Made by a program: the position numbers and the translations under genes. Source: Neocallimastix lanati (nom. inval.) (Eukaryota > Neocallimastigomycota > Neocallimastigomycetes > Neocallimastigales > Neocallimastigaceae). From it: a DNA stretch of 64,000 nt. The stretch's first letter is position 1; each line of letters opens with the position of its first letter. This document shows positions 48,367 through 62,124 of this stretch, one piece after another. The stretch covers positions 1,605,001 through 1,669,000 of the forward strand of contig JACVTC010000007.1 of assembly GCA_016946835.1 (NCBI GenBank). The letters run 5' to 3'. Below the pieces are notes generated by a model, which was not told the origin of the DNA, made no database searches, and saw only the letters and a list, made by a program, of their open reading frames with translations.

Positions 48367-48602
48367 AAATTTATTCTAAAAAAACTTATTAATTATAAAA
48401 AATTTATTCATTGTAAAAAAACTTATTAATTATAAAAAATTTATTCATTGTAAAAAAACTTATTCATTGTAAAAAAAATTTATTCAATAAATAAATTTTT
48501 TATTTTATAATAAATTTTTTACAATATATATAAACATATGAACTACTTTAATATTAACTTCAAATTTTACTTATTTTTTTATTTATTTATTTATTTATTT
48601 AT

Positions 48603-48641
<39 letters not shown>

Positions 48642-48774
48642 CTTATTTAGTTACTTTTTTATTTATTTATTTATTTAGTTATTTAGTTATTTAGTTATTT
48701 AGTTATTTAGTTATTTAGTTATTTAGTTATTTAGTTATTTAGTTATTTATTTAGTTAGTTAGTTAGTTAGTTAG

Positions 48775-48837
<63 letters not shown>

Positions 48838-48842
48838 TTTCT
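48367..48842. repeat. Minisatellite and TTAT/TTAG microsatellite
   Basis: 48377-48470 contains two and a half copies of a ~37-bp unit (AAACTTATTAATTATAAAAA then TTTATTCATTGT). 48577-48842 is a tetranucleotide array that switches between TTAT and TTAG blocks. No coding potential. Confidence 0.85.
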
Positions 48843-49076
48843 ATTTATAACTAGATAATAATAAACTACATCAAAATTTTATTTTAAAATAAAATCTATA
48901 TATTTTACACTAATTAATGCAATAAAAAATACTCTTTTTAAACTTTTTTTTTTTTTAATAAAAAGAAAAAAATTTTTTATTAATATTATTTTTTTTTTAA
49001 TATTTTTTATTATATATATAAATGTTGATAATGGTATGAAATATATAAATAATAAAAAATAGTATTATATAATAAT

Positions 49077-49113
<37 letters not shown>

Positions 49114-49580
49114 TTATCTAATAAATTGTAATTTATTTACACATTTATTTCCTTTTATTTTTTTTTTTTTTTTTTTTTTTTTTAATTAAAACATCATAAT
49201 AATTTTTATTTTTTATGAATTATAGTATACTTTGTTATTAGTATTATTATAATGGTAAAAATAAAAAAGGATAGAAATAGAAATTATACGCATTTTTAAA
49301 TAAATAAATGAAAAAAATTTTTAAATATATTAAAATTAATATATATACTTATATGTATATACATTTTTTATATTAATTTACATTTTTATGATTTTGAAAA
49401 GGCAAATGTTGTAATAAATTCTTTATATTATATAAGAATTATCAAATTTATATATTGAGAAAACTTTTTAAATAATTTTAGTCACTTGTTTTTCTGGAAT
49501 AAAAATAATATTTGATTTATTTTGCTCTTTTTTATCTCTGTTTCAAATTTTATTATGGAAACTTATTTTATATATTAATA

Positions 49581-49620
<40 letters not shown>

Positions 49621-49725
49621 TTCCTTTATTGATTTTATATATATATAATTGTTATTCTATTTTTTTTATTATTTTTGTTTTATTATATTTTCCCTTAGCT
49701 CTATATGTTTAGTAATTTTTTAAAT
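48843..49725. other. 3' flank of the PFL gene
   Basis: A/T spacer with poly(A) 49081-49111 and poly(T) near 49159-49183. Short plus-strand ORFs are AT artefacts. The PFL terminator region must lie in the right-hand part. Confidence 0.65.
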
Positions 49726-52008
49726 TTACATTGTATCATGGAAAGTACGAGCAATAACTTCTCTTTGTTGTTGTGGTGTAAGTCTAATAAAGTGAACAGC
49801 ATAACCAGAAACACGAATGGTTAAATTTGGATATTTTTCTGGATGAACCATAGCATCTTCTAAAGTTGACTTATTTAATACATTAACATTTAAGTGGAAA
49901 CCACCACGAGAGAAGTATCCATCTAAAAGACCAGTTAAATTTTGAATTCTTTCGTTACTTAACTTTCCTAAAACAGATGGTACAAGAGTAAAAGTATTAG
50001 AAATACCATCTAAACACGAATTATAGCAAACCTTTGATACTGAATTTAATGATGCAACAGCACCTGAAGTTTCTCTTCCATGCATTGGATTACAACCTGG
50101 AGCAAATGGTTCACCAGCCTTACGACCATCTGGAGTAGAACCGGTCTTCTTACCATAAACAACGTTAGATGTAATAGTTAAAACAGATAATGTATGTTGA
50201 GCATTTCTGTAAGTTGGGTATTTCTTTAACTTTTCAATAAATATTTCTGGAATAGTCTTGGCAAAGTAATCAACTCTTTCATCATCATTACCGAATTTTG
50301 GGAAATCACCTTCAATTTTAAAATCAACGGTAAGTCCGGTCTTTGGATCACGTATTGGTGTAACCTTCGCATATTTAATAGCAGAGAAAGAATCAGCAAC
50401 AACAGATAAACCAGCAATACCGAAAGCCATTAAACGACGAATCTTAGTATCGTGTAAAGCCATTTGAATAGCTTCATAGCAATGACGATCATGAGAGTAG
50501 TGAATAGCATTCATAGTATTAACATATAATTCTGCTAACCAATCCATAGCTTTGTCGTAAATCTTCCACATCCAATCGAAATCAATTGGACCTTCTGGAA
50601 CTTCACCAAAATCTGGACCAACTTGTTTACCAGTTCTTTCATCATAACCATGATTAAGAACATAAAGCATCAATTTAGCTAAATTACATCTAGCTCCAAA
50701 GAATTGCATATCCTTACCAACTCTCATACATGAAACACAGCAAGCAATTGCATAATCATCACCAAAAAGTGGGTTCATTAAATTATCATTTTCATATTGA
50801 ATAGATGAAGTATCAACAGAAACCTTAGTACAGAAATTCTTCCATTGAATTGGAAGTTTTTCATTCCATAAAACAGTAATATTTGGTTCTGGTGCTGGAC
50901 CAAGATTATATAAAGTATTCAAGATACGATATGAAGTCTTAGTAATGAATGGCTTACTTGGATCATTACTTATACCACCAACAACCATAGTAACCCAAGT
51001 TGGATCCCCAGCAAATAAATCGTTATATTCTGGAGTACGTAAATGTCTAACTAAACGTAACTTAATAATGAAATGATCAATTAATTCTTGAGCTTGTTCT
51101 TCGGTTAAAATTCCCTTTTGCATATCTTTTTCAATATAAATATCAAAGAAGGAATCAACACGACCCATTGACATAGCAGCACCATCTTGATCCTTAACAC
51201 TAGCAAGATAACCAAAGTAAGTCCATTGAATAGCTTCTTGTGCATTACTAGCTGGTTTTGAAATATCAAATCCATATGATTTAGCCATTTCCTTTAAACT
51301 CTTTAAAGCTTTAATTTGTTCAGCAAGTTCTTCAATATCACGCATGTTAGATTCACTCATAATACCACCAATCTTTGCTTTATCATTTTGCTTATCCTTG
51401 ATTAAATAGTCAATACCATATAAAGCAACACGTCTGTAATCACCAATAATTCTACCACGACCATAACCATCAGGTAAACCAGTTATAATAGCATTAGAAC
51501 GAGCTTTTCTCATTTCTGGAGTGTAAATATCAAAAACACCATCATTATGAGTTTTTCTGTATCTGAAAATTTTTTCTACTTCATCATCAAGTTTTCTGTT
51601 GTAAGCTTTTAAAGCATTTCTAACAATTTTAATACCACCAAATGGTTTAATAGCTCTCTTTAATGGAGCATCAGTTTGTAAACCGACAATTTTTTCTAAA
51701 TCCTTAATAATATAACCAGGACCATGGGATGTTATAGTGGATGGCTTACTAGCATCAACATCAAGACATCCATTACTCTTTACTTCTTCCTTTAATAATT
51801 TTTCACAATATTCCCAAATTTTTTTAGTTGCTTCAGTTGGTTTTGTAGTTAAAAAGGAACTATCGCCTAAATATGGAGTAAAATTATCCTTAATCCATTT
51901 CTCCACATTAATGTTACCATTACTATCATCAACACCACCACAAAGTTGTTTGGCATTTAAGTGTTGATAAATAGCTCTAATACGATCTACTGAATTTTGG
52001 TAGGACAT
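49726..52008 (-). CDS. PFL: Pyruvate formate-lyase (formate C-acetyltransferase)
   Basis: 760 residues, no intron, collinear with bacterial PflB. It converts pyruvate and CoA to acetyl-CoA and formate by glycyl-radical chemistry. Catalytic features seen: adjacent cysteines 423-424 in ACCVSCM, and the C-terminal glycyl radical loop RVSGYAVHF with the radical Gly at 735. Other family blocks: [64 protein letters not shown]. There is no obvious N-terminal presequence before [10 protein letters not shown], so location (cytosol or hydrogenosome) cannot be decided. A PFL activase would be needed and is not in the window. In anaerobic fungi PFL is a major pyruvate-consuming enzyme and is thought to be of bacterial origin (known). 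Start is the first ATG, which matches the family N-terminus. Confidence 0.98.
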   Translation of the reverse strand: MSYQNSVDRIRAIYQHLNAKQLCGGVDDSNGNINVEKWIKDNFTPYLGDSSFLTTKPTEATKKIWEYCEKLLKEEVKSNGCLDVDASKPSTITSHGPGYIIKDLEKIVGLQTDAPLKRAIKPFGGIKIVRNALKAYNRKLDDEVEKIFRYRKTHNDGVFDIYTPEMRKARSNAIITGLPDGYGRGRIIGDYRRVALYGIDYLIKDKQNDKAKIGGIMSESNMRDIEELAEQIKALKSLKEMAKSYGFDISKPASNAQEAIQWTYFGYLASVKDQDGAAMSMGRVDSFFDIYIEKDMQKGILTEEQAQELIDHFIIKLRLVRHLRTPEYNDLFAGDPTWVTMVVGGISNDPSKPFITKTSYRILNTLYNLGPAPEPNITVLWNEKLPIQWKNFCTKVSVDTSSIQYENDNLMNPLFGDDYAIACCVSCMRVGKDMQFFGARCNLAKLMLYVLNHGYDERTGKQVGPDFGEVPEGPIDFDWMWKIYDKAMDWLAELYVNTMNAIHYSHDRHCYEAIQMALHDTKIRRLMAFGIAGLSVVADSFSAIKYAKVTPIRDPKTGLTVDFKIEGDFPKFGNDDERVDYFAKTIPEIFIEKLKKYPTYRNAQHTLSVLTITSNVVYGKKTGSTPDGRKAGEPFAPGCNPMHGRETSGAVASLNSVSKVCYNSCLDGISNTFTLVPSVLGKLSNERIQNLTGLLDGYFSRGGFHLNVNVLNKSTLEDAMVHPEKYPNLTIRVSGYAVHFIRLTPQQQREVIARTFHDTM

Positions 52009-52176
52009 CTTTTATAATATATATATTACTTTTTTATATTTATTATGTTTTGATTTTTCTTTAAATTGAAAATGATTTAAATTTTTCCTGTTTTAATATT
52101 AATATATTAATATATTAAATATTATATAATAATATGTTAATATAATATTTTTTTATTTATTAAAAGTTAGAAATAA

Positions 52177-52331
52177 TTATTTATTAATTATCTACTCTTT
52201 TATTTTATTATTTATTAATTATCTACTCTTTTATTTTATTATTTATTAATTATCTGCTCTTTTATTTAATTAATTATTAATTATCTACTCTTTTATTTTA
52301 TTATTTATTAATTATCTGCTCTTTTATTTAA
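52177..52331 (-). promoter_or_regulatory. Five 31-bp tandem repeats upstream of PFL
   Basis: Five head-to-tail units of exactly 31 bp lie 169-323 bp upstream of the PFL start codon. Variation is limited to CTACTC/CTGCTC and a few T/A changes. In gene orientation each unit contains GAG(T/C)AGATAAT, which includes AGATAA, a match to the WGATAR site of fungal GATA factors. The array may be a promoter element; that is inference, since AT-rich DNA makes chance matches likely. Confidence 0.6.
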
Positions 52332-55300
52332 ATGACTTTTTTTTAATTTGTTTTTTATATTTCATTCTGTTTATACTTTATAAATTTTTTTTTATTTTTT
52401 TTTACTCACTTCCTCAATAAAATATAATAAAAATTGTGTTTAAATAAAACTGTGAATATTACGTTTATTTATATTATAATAAAAGATATATTTTTAATAA
52501 AATATTAATACAAATTTTTTTTTCTTTTAAATATTTTTATTATTCTTCTCTTTTTTTTTGGTATATCAAATATTAACAATATATTTTCTTGTTTTAATGA
52601 CGTAAAAATTTTACTAAAAGCGAAAATTGTCATATTTATATAAAAAAAAAATCTGTAATCAAACTTTCAGTACAACAATTAATAATATATTATAATATAT
52701 TTTATATATATATTAATTAATTTTAATAGAATTCGCGATAAATTTAAAGTTCATCTCATCTATATCATTCCAATATGAATTCCTAACCTTTAGTAAAAAT
52801 ATCCTAAAAAAAATATAAACTTTTATTTTTTTTGACTGTTAAATATTTCTTCGTTTATTATAATATAAATAGTTTATATTTCACAATATATTATAATTCT
52901 TAGTTAAATATAATAAATATAAAAAATTATATAGTAAAGAATAAGATAATACTCTCATTGGATTATACTATATTATCTATTTTATTCAATTCAATAGATA
53001 AGAATATATTAATTTAATTGATTATATGTGTAATATATTACAATATAATTATTAATATATTATATTAAGTAGTAAAATCTTTTCAAAGTTAAGTAAAGTT
53101 TTCCTAATAATAGTAAATAATCCCTAATCAATATTTACATGATTATTAATATTAAAAACTAAATACTAATAATAATAAAAATAATTAATATATTTAATTG
53201 TTATAATTACTAAAAACTCTAATTATCATTAATTAATAATTAATAATATATATAGATAAAAAAAAATAAAAAAAAATAAAGTTTATTATATATTAAATTA
53301 ATATATTATTTATTATTATTAAATAATTAATCTTTATATACCATAATTATAATTTATTTATTTGATCTATTAATGAATTTTCGTTGTTAATTTCCTTTGT
53401 TTAAATAATAATAAACGATTTTATAGATTATTTTTCCTATATTTTATAATTATTATAATCCTTAAAGGATAATCAAACGTTAAAAATGTTTTTATGTTAT
53501 ATATTAACTTAAAATGAAAAATTAAATTATAAAATTATCAATAAATATAATCTTATTTATATATTAATAAATATATATGAAATAGAACTTTAAAAAATAA
53601 AAAGAAAAAAAACATAAATAATTAATAAATATAACAAAAAAAAGATATTTCTATTAAAATTTTATATAGGGAAAACGAAAATAAGAAAAATAACGATAAA
53701 TAAAATAAAAAAAATTAGCTTTTAATATTATTTTATGTATATATATGACAAAAAAGGTTATAAATATTAATAATATGGCAATATAATTAAAGAAAAAAAT
53801 ATTTTTTTATAGTGCTCTTTCATAATTAAATAATCGAAAAACATTTATTATTACTATTATCATAATAATAATTATTATCATAAAATTACAATTTATATAT
53901 TATCATTATTATAATTATTATTATTATTACTATTTTTACTATTAACTTTTAAATTGATTTTCTTTTTTCAATGGCTATAGTATTAGTATAATAATCATAT
54001 TAAAAATATAAATAAAATAAAAAGATAAAATTTTAATTTATTTATATATAAATAACTTTCTGTATATATTTATTAATAAAAATAACAAAATTAAAATAAA
54101 TCATGTATATTATTATTATTTTTGATTATCTAATAGTTTAAAGTGTTCTCCTTTATCATTTAAAATTAAAAAATAAATTATATAATGAATATTCAAATGA
54201 AAAAATAAAGTATATAAAAAATTTTATATAAAAAATAAAAAAAATATATATATTTTTATTTAATTAAAAAAAATAGATATTAAATAAATATAAATTAAAT
54301 TTAAAAGTTCTTTTAATAAAATGGAATTATAAAATTTAATCATTAAGTATTTTAATGTAATGTTTTTCATTTTATTTTAATTTTAATTATTGTAATTATA
54401 TAAATAATTGTTTTAATATTATAATAACAATATATCACTTTAAATAAAAAAAAAATAATTATAAATTTGTAAATATAATTATATAATTTGAAAATAAAGA
54501 AAATTAATATAAAAAAAATCGAATAAAATATAAAATAAAAGAGTTTATAAAGGAAAAATAAATAAATAAAATAAAATAAAGAAATTATTAAAAAGTATAA
54601 AATAAACAATTATTTTTAAAAAAAAATTTATTAATTAAAATAGCAGCTATTATTTATTTTCTGTATTATAATCAATATTTAATTTTATCATAATTTACAA
54701 TCATAAAAATAAATCATTACATTATTAAATATAAATATAAAATAATTTTGTTTATAAATTCAAAATGTTATTATTTCTAGTTATTTATAAATATTAAGCA
54801 TAATTCATTGTATTATATTTAAATAATATTAATGTTTTTACTACTATTTTAAAAATTTGAATTTTTTTTATTATATAAAATTTATTAATAATATGATTTA
54901 TAGGATATTTTGTTAAGTAAAGACATTTTACACTATAGTGGAAGAAAAAAAAAAAGATGTTGACCAAAATTTAGGCATATTTTAATTTTTCCTTTTCCTT
55001 TTCCTTTTCCTTTTTTATTTTTTATAGTTTGAATAAATCTCGGATGATCAAAATACTAAAGGTTAGGTTTTAAAATAATTAGAGAGATTGTTGCATTTAG
55101 AAACGTGGCTTATGAAAAAATAAAATTTTAATTCGTAATTTAACGCCCCACATTTTTTAAAAAATTGTAAATAAAACTAAAAATAAATATAAATGGTTTA
55201 ATTTTTTTTTTTTTTTAAATTTTGAATATCAAAAAAAATTTCTAATAAAAACTTTATTTATAATTGTCTCTTTAATAAAAATAAAATATTAAATAAACAA

Positions 55301-55697
55301 TAAATAAAATAAATAATAATTAAAATAAATAAATAAATAAATAATAAATTATAGATATTAAATATATTTTATTTTTAATAATCAAAAAAGGGAAAAAATC
55401 CAAAAATTGAAATATGTGAAACAAATAGAGAAAAAGATCAAATTATTATAAATAAAAAATATTAAAATATATTTTTAAAATTAAATATTATTAAATAATA
55501 TTTTATTATTATTTTAACAAAAATACTATTATATATTATTTTATTATTTCAACAGAAATACTAAAATATATCTTTAACTACATGAACGATTTATTAAAGT
55601 ACATTTTTTATATAAAGCCACATTCCAAAATCCAACACTCATATTAATATATAAATTTAATTATTTAGGTTAGGTTAGGTCTAATTAACAATAAATG
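52332..55697. other. AT-rich intergenic region between PFL and the MITE
   Basis: No gene seen. It includes the distal PFL upstream region, a pyrimidine tract with four CCTTTT units at 54992-55014, and a less AT-rich patch at 55030-55160 (TCGGATGATCAAAATACTAAAGG, then AACGCCCCAC) with no readable frame. Short ORFs around 54367-54609 are A/T artefacts. Confidence 0.65.
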
Positions 55698-56066
55698 AAT
55701 GGGAGTGGTGCATTTCACCAAGTTGTATTTCGGCAAATTGAAAATGGGTGTGGGGCATTTCGCCAAATTGCATTTCGCCAGATTGCATTTCGCCAAATTG
55801 AAAATTATTAAATAAATAAATAAATCAATAAATAAAATTAAATATTATTAATATCACATAAAAACAATTTTAAAAAAAATATATTTTGAATTAATATTTA
55901 TTTATTTATTCATTTATTTATATCAATACTCTACTTGTCGAAATGCAACCTGGCGAAAAGCAACTTGGGGAAATGCAACTTGGGGAAATGCAACATTTTA
56001 ATACTACGCCACTTGGCGAAATGCAACCTGGCGAAATGCAATTTAGGGAAATGCAACTCTCCCATT
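55698..56066. mobile_element. MITE-like element with inverted subterminal repeats
   Basis: The left end AATGGGAGTGGTGCATTTC and the reverse complement of the right end AATGGGAGAGTTGCATTTC form imperfect terminal inverted repeats. Each arm is built from several copies of a 15-16-bp unit TTGCATTTCGCCAAG, pointing inward from both ends. The ~370-bp element has an AT-rich core and no ORF. This resembles non-autonomous DNA transposons with subterminal transposase-binding repeats. No target-site duplication could be fixed. Confidence 0.72.
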
Positions 56067-56649
56067 GAAAATTATTAAATAAATAAATAAATAAAATTAA
56101 ATATTATTAATATTGATGTATTTGTATTTTTGAAGTTAATATTTAAATATTAAAAAAGTTTTTTTCATATATAAATATCTTTACAAATATCTGTTTAAAT
56201 AAATAAATAATAAATATAAATAATAAATAATAAAAAAAAATAATAATATATACAATATAGTAATAATTATAAAAAGATTATCATTAATAATAATAATGAT
56301 GATTAAAATTATAAATAATAATTATTATTATTTACAAATATATATATATAAATGAATCAATAAAAATAAAATTTAACTACTTTAGAAAAACATAAAAAAG
56401 TTTTTCTTATGGTATTTTATGTTATAAATTAATAATAAATATTATAAATAATTATTTTATTACTATTTTACAAAATATTAAAAAATATCAATAATTAATT
56501 ATTAAATATAATAAAAACAAGTATAAGAAAATTATTTTGAATTATTAAATATAATAAAAACAAGTTTAAAAAAAATATTTTGAATTTTTATTTATTTATT
56601 TATTCATTTATTTATATCAATACGCCACTTGACGAAATGCAACTCTCCC
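56067..56649. mobile_element. Second, partial copy of the MITE-like element
   Basis: 56067-56115 repeats the core of the first copy (GAAAATTATTAAATAAATAAAT..). 56555-56649 repeats its right core and right end (ATTTATATCAATAC, CCACTTGACGAAATGCAACTCTCCC). The left terminal repeats are absent, and an A/T segment separates the two parts. It may be a tandem partial copy or a larger relative that lost one end. Confidence 0.55.
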
Positions 56650-56999
56650 TAATTCAATTAATATAGTTTTAAAAATATAAACAAATATATTATTAATGAA
56701 ATAATTATATATTAAAATTATATAAAATTATTCTTAATAAATAAATTTAAAAAAAGTTTAGAATATTTTCAATTTAAATTCATTAAAAATTCATATATAT
56801 ATAAAAAAAAATTAAATTCTTTTTTAATGAAAAAATGAATAATATTTGAAATTTGAAATTAAAAATAATAATTAATAATTATTTTTTTTCATTTAAATTT
56901 TATTTTATTAAAAGAAATTGTTAATATAATAATATATAGCAATATATAAATTTATAGATATTAATATATATACATATTTTTTATTTATTATTTTAATAA
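56650..56999. other. AT-rich 3' flank of the F-box gene
   Basis: A/T spacer with no recognisable feature. Confidence 0.6.
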
Positions 57000-58130
57000 T
57001 TAAGCATAAATTTCATTATTTGATGCTAGTGTTAAATTACTATCATTATTTGCTACTATGTTTAAGTCTTTCATATAGATTTCATTTATTGATATCTTAG
57101 ATTCAAGCATAGATTTATATATAATAGTTACATTTTTTTTAATAGATTTGCATTCATTAATTATTTCTTCTAATAAATCCGGACAATCAAGGATGGTTAT
57201 TTTCTTTAGGTTATTAGCCTTTTTAATAAAATTTGGTAAAAAACGCGTTTCACGATATAGACGCCAGAATTTAAATATACCACTTAAATTTATTTCTCTA
57301 AGTGGGAGAGGATCTTTAGAGCGACTAACACCTTTGAGTATACTTAATAATCCAATTTGTTTAATGTTTGTGTATGAAACATCTAAATACATCAAATTTT
57401 TGCAGTTTTCTAATAATTCACTAAATATATAATCATAGAAACGGCAACCGGAAAGGTTTAGTGAAACAATATTTGGAAAGTATATAGTAATGAGATTAAG
57501 TGAGGAATTAACACAATGTTGATTCCAATTTAAACTATTATTAAAACTACCATCCTCATTGATTTCCTTATTTTCATCTGGAGAAAGACCAAAATTTATT
57601 ATTTTTACAGTAGAAATATATTTCATTGGAATTGGATTATCATTGAATAAAATTTTATTATTTATATTAATATCTATAGCATTATTATTAATATCAAAAT
57701 CTTGGTTTACAGAATCATTAAATTCAATATCAAATAAATTTACATCAAAATATTTATTCCTCTTTTTAATTAAATATTGATCTTCGATATTAGTTAATAG
57801 GTTTTTGAAGAATTTTTTTCTTTGATTAATATTATGGAAATGTAAATTATTATATAAAGCGTAAGTAGCTAATTGGTTCCATCTATTTATAAAATAATAT
57901 ATTAAACATAATTAATATATATGTATATATATATTTTTTTGTTTTTAAATACTGATCGTGATATATATTGTTAATGTAATATACTTTATTGATAATGATT
58001 ATAATCACCTTTTAGAAACAATTAATGTATTACAAATATCATGTAAATTAGTAGTTGTGATATATGTGAAAATTTTAATCAAAATTTCATCAGGTATAAT
58101 ATCATGATTATTTGGGTTGGTGAAAGTCAT
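57000..58130 (-). CDS. F-box / leucine-rich-repeat protein, two exons
   Basis: Exon 1 58009-58130 and exon 2 57000-57882 are joined by a 126-bp GT-AG intron (57883-58008) in phase, giving 334 residues. The F-box is split by the intron: IPDEILIKIFTYITTTNLHD, then CNTLIVSKR before and WNQLATYALYNNLHF after the splice. Leucine-rich-repeat-like segments follow: IVSLNLSGCRFYD, LMYLDVSYTNIKQIG, LREINLSGIFKFW, LKKITILDCPDLLEEI. F-box proteins link substrates to SCF (Skp1-cullin) ubiquitin ligases, and the LRRs usually choose the substrate (family knowledge). The substrate is unknown. Only four LRR-like units are seen, fewer than in yeast Grr1-type proteins. A 36-nt homopolymer and (AT)n lie just upstream. 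Confidence 0.85.
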
Positions 58131-58143
58131 TTTGGTATAATTA

Positions 58144-58148
<5 letters not shown>

Positions 58149-58215
<67 letters not shown>
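58149..58215. promoter_or_regulatory. (AT)n plus poly(dA:dT) tract upstream of the F-box gene
   Basis: (AT)n to 58180, then 36 T on the plus strand (58180-58215), 50 bp upstream of the ATG. Poly(dA:dT) tracts exclude nucleosomes in other fungi; a promoter role here is inference. Confidence 0.4.
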
Positions 58216-58217
<2 letters not shown>

Positions 58218-59864
58218 TGTAAAAGTAAGAATAAATAAAAAAAAGAGAGATTGTATGTTTAACTGTCTTAATGAAATATATTATGATATTAGTAAAAAAA
58301 TATTATGTATACAGATAATAAAATATAATAAAATATATTTATATTTAATATTCAAGTCTCCTAGTCTATTGATATTTTTTATTGTTAAAAAAATTATAAA
58401 ATGAACAGACTAAGAGCTAGAAAAAAATTTTGAATATAATACATTGAATGCTATTATCATAAATAATTTTATTATATAAAATTAGTTATAATTTAAGTAA
58501 TAATTATTCTCTTATAATAAGATAAAACTTTTAAAATATATTTATTTACAAAATTTCTCTCTTTTTTTTTTTTTTTTTTTTTAATAAAAAGAGTTTATTG
58601 GTATGATATAAAATTATTTTTTTTTTACTTTTTTTTTTATAAAAAAAAAAATAAAAACGAAACAAAATTAAGGGAGTAAAAATGTAAATTACTTTTTATT
58701 ATTATTATTATTGTTGTTGTTTTATTTTTAAAATTTATAAAAACTATGTCATATTTTGTTTGAAAAGAAAAGTAGATATAAAATAAATTTTTATTATTTT
58801 TAATTTTTAATTATTGAAATTAGATCATACTTTTACCAATTTAATATATATAATTTTTTTTAAAAACAATGGAATAATTTATATTTAAACATAGAATGTT
58901 TACTATAATAAATTTTTAATAAAGAAGTAATATTATAAAATAAATAATCAAATTTTAAAAATAGAATATTTTTTAATTAATATTAATATTTAAAATTTTA
59001 TTTATAGTACATAAAATGTTATCTATAAAATAAAATTTTAAATATTTTAATCATGCAAAATAATAATAATAATAAGAATAATAATAGTAAAAATAATAAT
59101 AATAACTCATATGTTCTTTTTGTTCTTTTAATTAATAAAATAAATAATTATTAATTTTTGAAAGTGTTAAAGAAAATAATACTAGTTACACAATCTTTAA
59201 TAAAATGAAATTTATTTTACAAAAAATAATAATCTATATGTACTATTAATTCGGTATAATAAAAATAAATTAAATTTATTATTTGATTGGAACATTTTCA
59301 TAGTAGCTAAAAATAAATAAATAAAATTTTAAAGTATGTGATATAAAACAACAATTATAGAACTCTCTAGATGATATTAATAATTATAATAAGAAATGTC
59401 CAAGTGTTAAAAATTATTTTAATAAATTAAAAAAAAAAAAAATCTTAAAAATTAATTAACAAAAAATTATAATTTTAAACTTCGGAAAAAAGTTTGTTAA
59501 TAAATGAAAAAAAAACTTTTTTTTAAATATACTTATATAATATATATGTGAATATTTATTATTTATATTTAATATAAAAAAAAAAAAAGCTTTGATATTA
59601 AATTTAATTATTAAAAGGAAAAAAAAAATATTATAAAAATTAAATTTTATTAATATATTATAATTTTTGATTTTATTTTTAAAAAAAACTATATTGGTTA
59701 TATATATTGGCTATATTGTTTATATATTGAATAGGTTTTGTTATATTGCAAAAAAAATATAAAAATAAAAATTTATTAAAATGAAATAGAATTATTTTTA
59801 TATTCTATTTAAAAAAAAAAAAAAAAAACTATTTTTTTTTAATTTGTTTTAACAAATATATTAT
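58216..59864. other. Intergenic spacer between F-box and THADA genes
   Basis: AT-rich, with homopolymer runs near 58567-58582 and 59812-59828. No gene, RNA or repeat family recognised. Confidence 0.65.
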
Positions 59865-60046
59865 TTAGTTTAAGAAAAATCTATTGACATAATTAAATTT
59901 GAAATTGTTTTCATTATTAATTATTGATACAGTAGTTAATTTTTTGTAAACGATAGATTTAATACTCATTATTATTTCTATTAAAAGAGAATGAAAACTT
60001 TCAATGTATTCCTTTTCCCAATTTGAAATAATTTCGTTGATTTCTA

Positions 60047-60084
<38 letters not shown>

Positions 60085-60895
60085 GTATAAATAATAATAT
60101 TTTAATTTTAATGAATTTATTAATAAGGTTAAAATAATTATTCTTATTCTTATTATATTATTATTTTAAATTAATTGATATTATTGATTTAACTAAAAAT
60201 TTCAATTTAATATATTTTACCTGAAAAAGTTTCGTTGTTACATTCATTGGATTGAAGACATTTTTCAAGCCATATTAAAATACTGTAAATCATAACAAAT
60301 ATATCACGGTCTGAAATAACTTGATATAATTGAGAATTACTATATTCTGATTGAACATTGTGTAAAGTGGAATCGAGTTTCTTAAATAGTAATACTATTC
60401 TTTGAATATCATCAACAGTAGGGTTAATATATCTGATAATATTTTGAACATTAATTAAATTTTCTTTATATATGTCTGGTCTTTCAAGGAAGAATGACTT
60501 TTTAATTGGTTTAATTTTATTTAAAATAAATTGATCTTTTATTTATTTATTTATTTATTATTAATAATATTATTTTAATAAGGTGTAATATTAAATTATT
60601 AAATTCCATTAATGTTTATTATTATTATTATTATTTTTTAATATATATAAATATATATATAAGTTTAAAATTACCTATAGAATCCACATCGAAATAGAAT
60701 AAACTTTTTTTCATATTAGCTTGATAATCATTTCTGTTTTTGAAAGTTTCGTCCATTTTTTCATATAAACAAACTAAAGCTTTGGATTCAGATAATATAT
60801 ACTAAAAAACAATAAACCAGTTCAAAAAAAAAAAAAAATAAAATAAAATAATATATTAATTATTTTAAAATTTAAATTGTGTAATGAATGAATAA

Positions 60896-60967
<72 letters not shown>

Positions 60968-61219
60968 AATATCTACTTACATTTTGTTGTAAAATTGTTT
61001 TTGAAACAATTCTTGTAACACTGTCACGAATATTAGATTCATCATTTTGTAAATAATCAATTAAAATAAAGTAGATCTTCATAATATATTCATTTAATAA
61101 TTCTGGAACATCATGGGATAATAAAAATTCCATATGTGCAATAGATGAACAGATTGAATAACTAAGTGCACCAGATTCCTTTTTTTTTTTTTTTTTTTTA
61201 AATCAAAAATATATTAATA

Positions 61220-61250
<31 letters not shown>

Positions 61251-62054
61251 TTTAATAATTAATAATTTATTTAAAAACTTACAGTAGAATTATCATTATT
61301 ATATTTATTAATAATATTAAACCAAGACTTCATCATATCAAAAATATAAGCTTCATCATTAATTTGGTCTTTTATTTTATAAATCTATTAAATTAATATT
61401 AGTATATATATATATATTAATTAATTAATAATAATAATAAAAATCTTTGTATATAGATATAAAATATATATTAATTTAATATATATTTTATTTAAATTGA
61501 CTGTATTAACCTTATTCAAGACAAATCCATAAACAATAATACTTTCTATAATTACAGATAAATGCTTTTTATAAGTGACATTAACAATTTCTTTTAATTT
61601 ATTTAATAATTCACAGAGTTTTTGAGGAGAGAGTTCATAAGATAAAAGAGAATTATCTAATAATTGTGGAATAATTTTAATCTTTAAACTTAAGCATTCA
61701 TGCTTATCATCTTCTAATTTAATGATTTCTTCAATAATATCCTTTAAAGATTCTTCTAATTTTTCATTTCTTTGATCAGATTTAGTAGTAACTTCATTTA
61801 AATATTTAATTAAGGTTTGTAAAGTATATTGACGAACTTCAAATTGTGGATCCTTAATTAATTTTTTAATAAGATTTTCAGAAGGATCAATTAATTCTTG
61901 ATAAGACAGAATAACTTTCATAATAATATTAGTACAATGTTCTCTTAAGTACCATGTGCCCATGATCTATATATATATATATATTTATATTTATTATTGT
62001 TATTTTAATTTTATATTTATAATTTCCATTATTCATTTAAAATGGAATATAAAA

Positions 62055-62124
<70 letters not shown>

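Noticed and set aside
48601-48640. TTAG tetranucleotide array as a telomeric tract
   Set aside because: Tetranucleotide microsatellite that switches to TTAT on both sides; not telomere-like in length or position.
55668-55684. TTAGGTTAGGTTAGG as a telomere repeat
   Set aside because: Only three pentamer units, not the TTAGGG type usual in fungi, and it sits within ordinary intergenic DNA.
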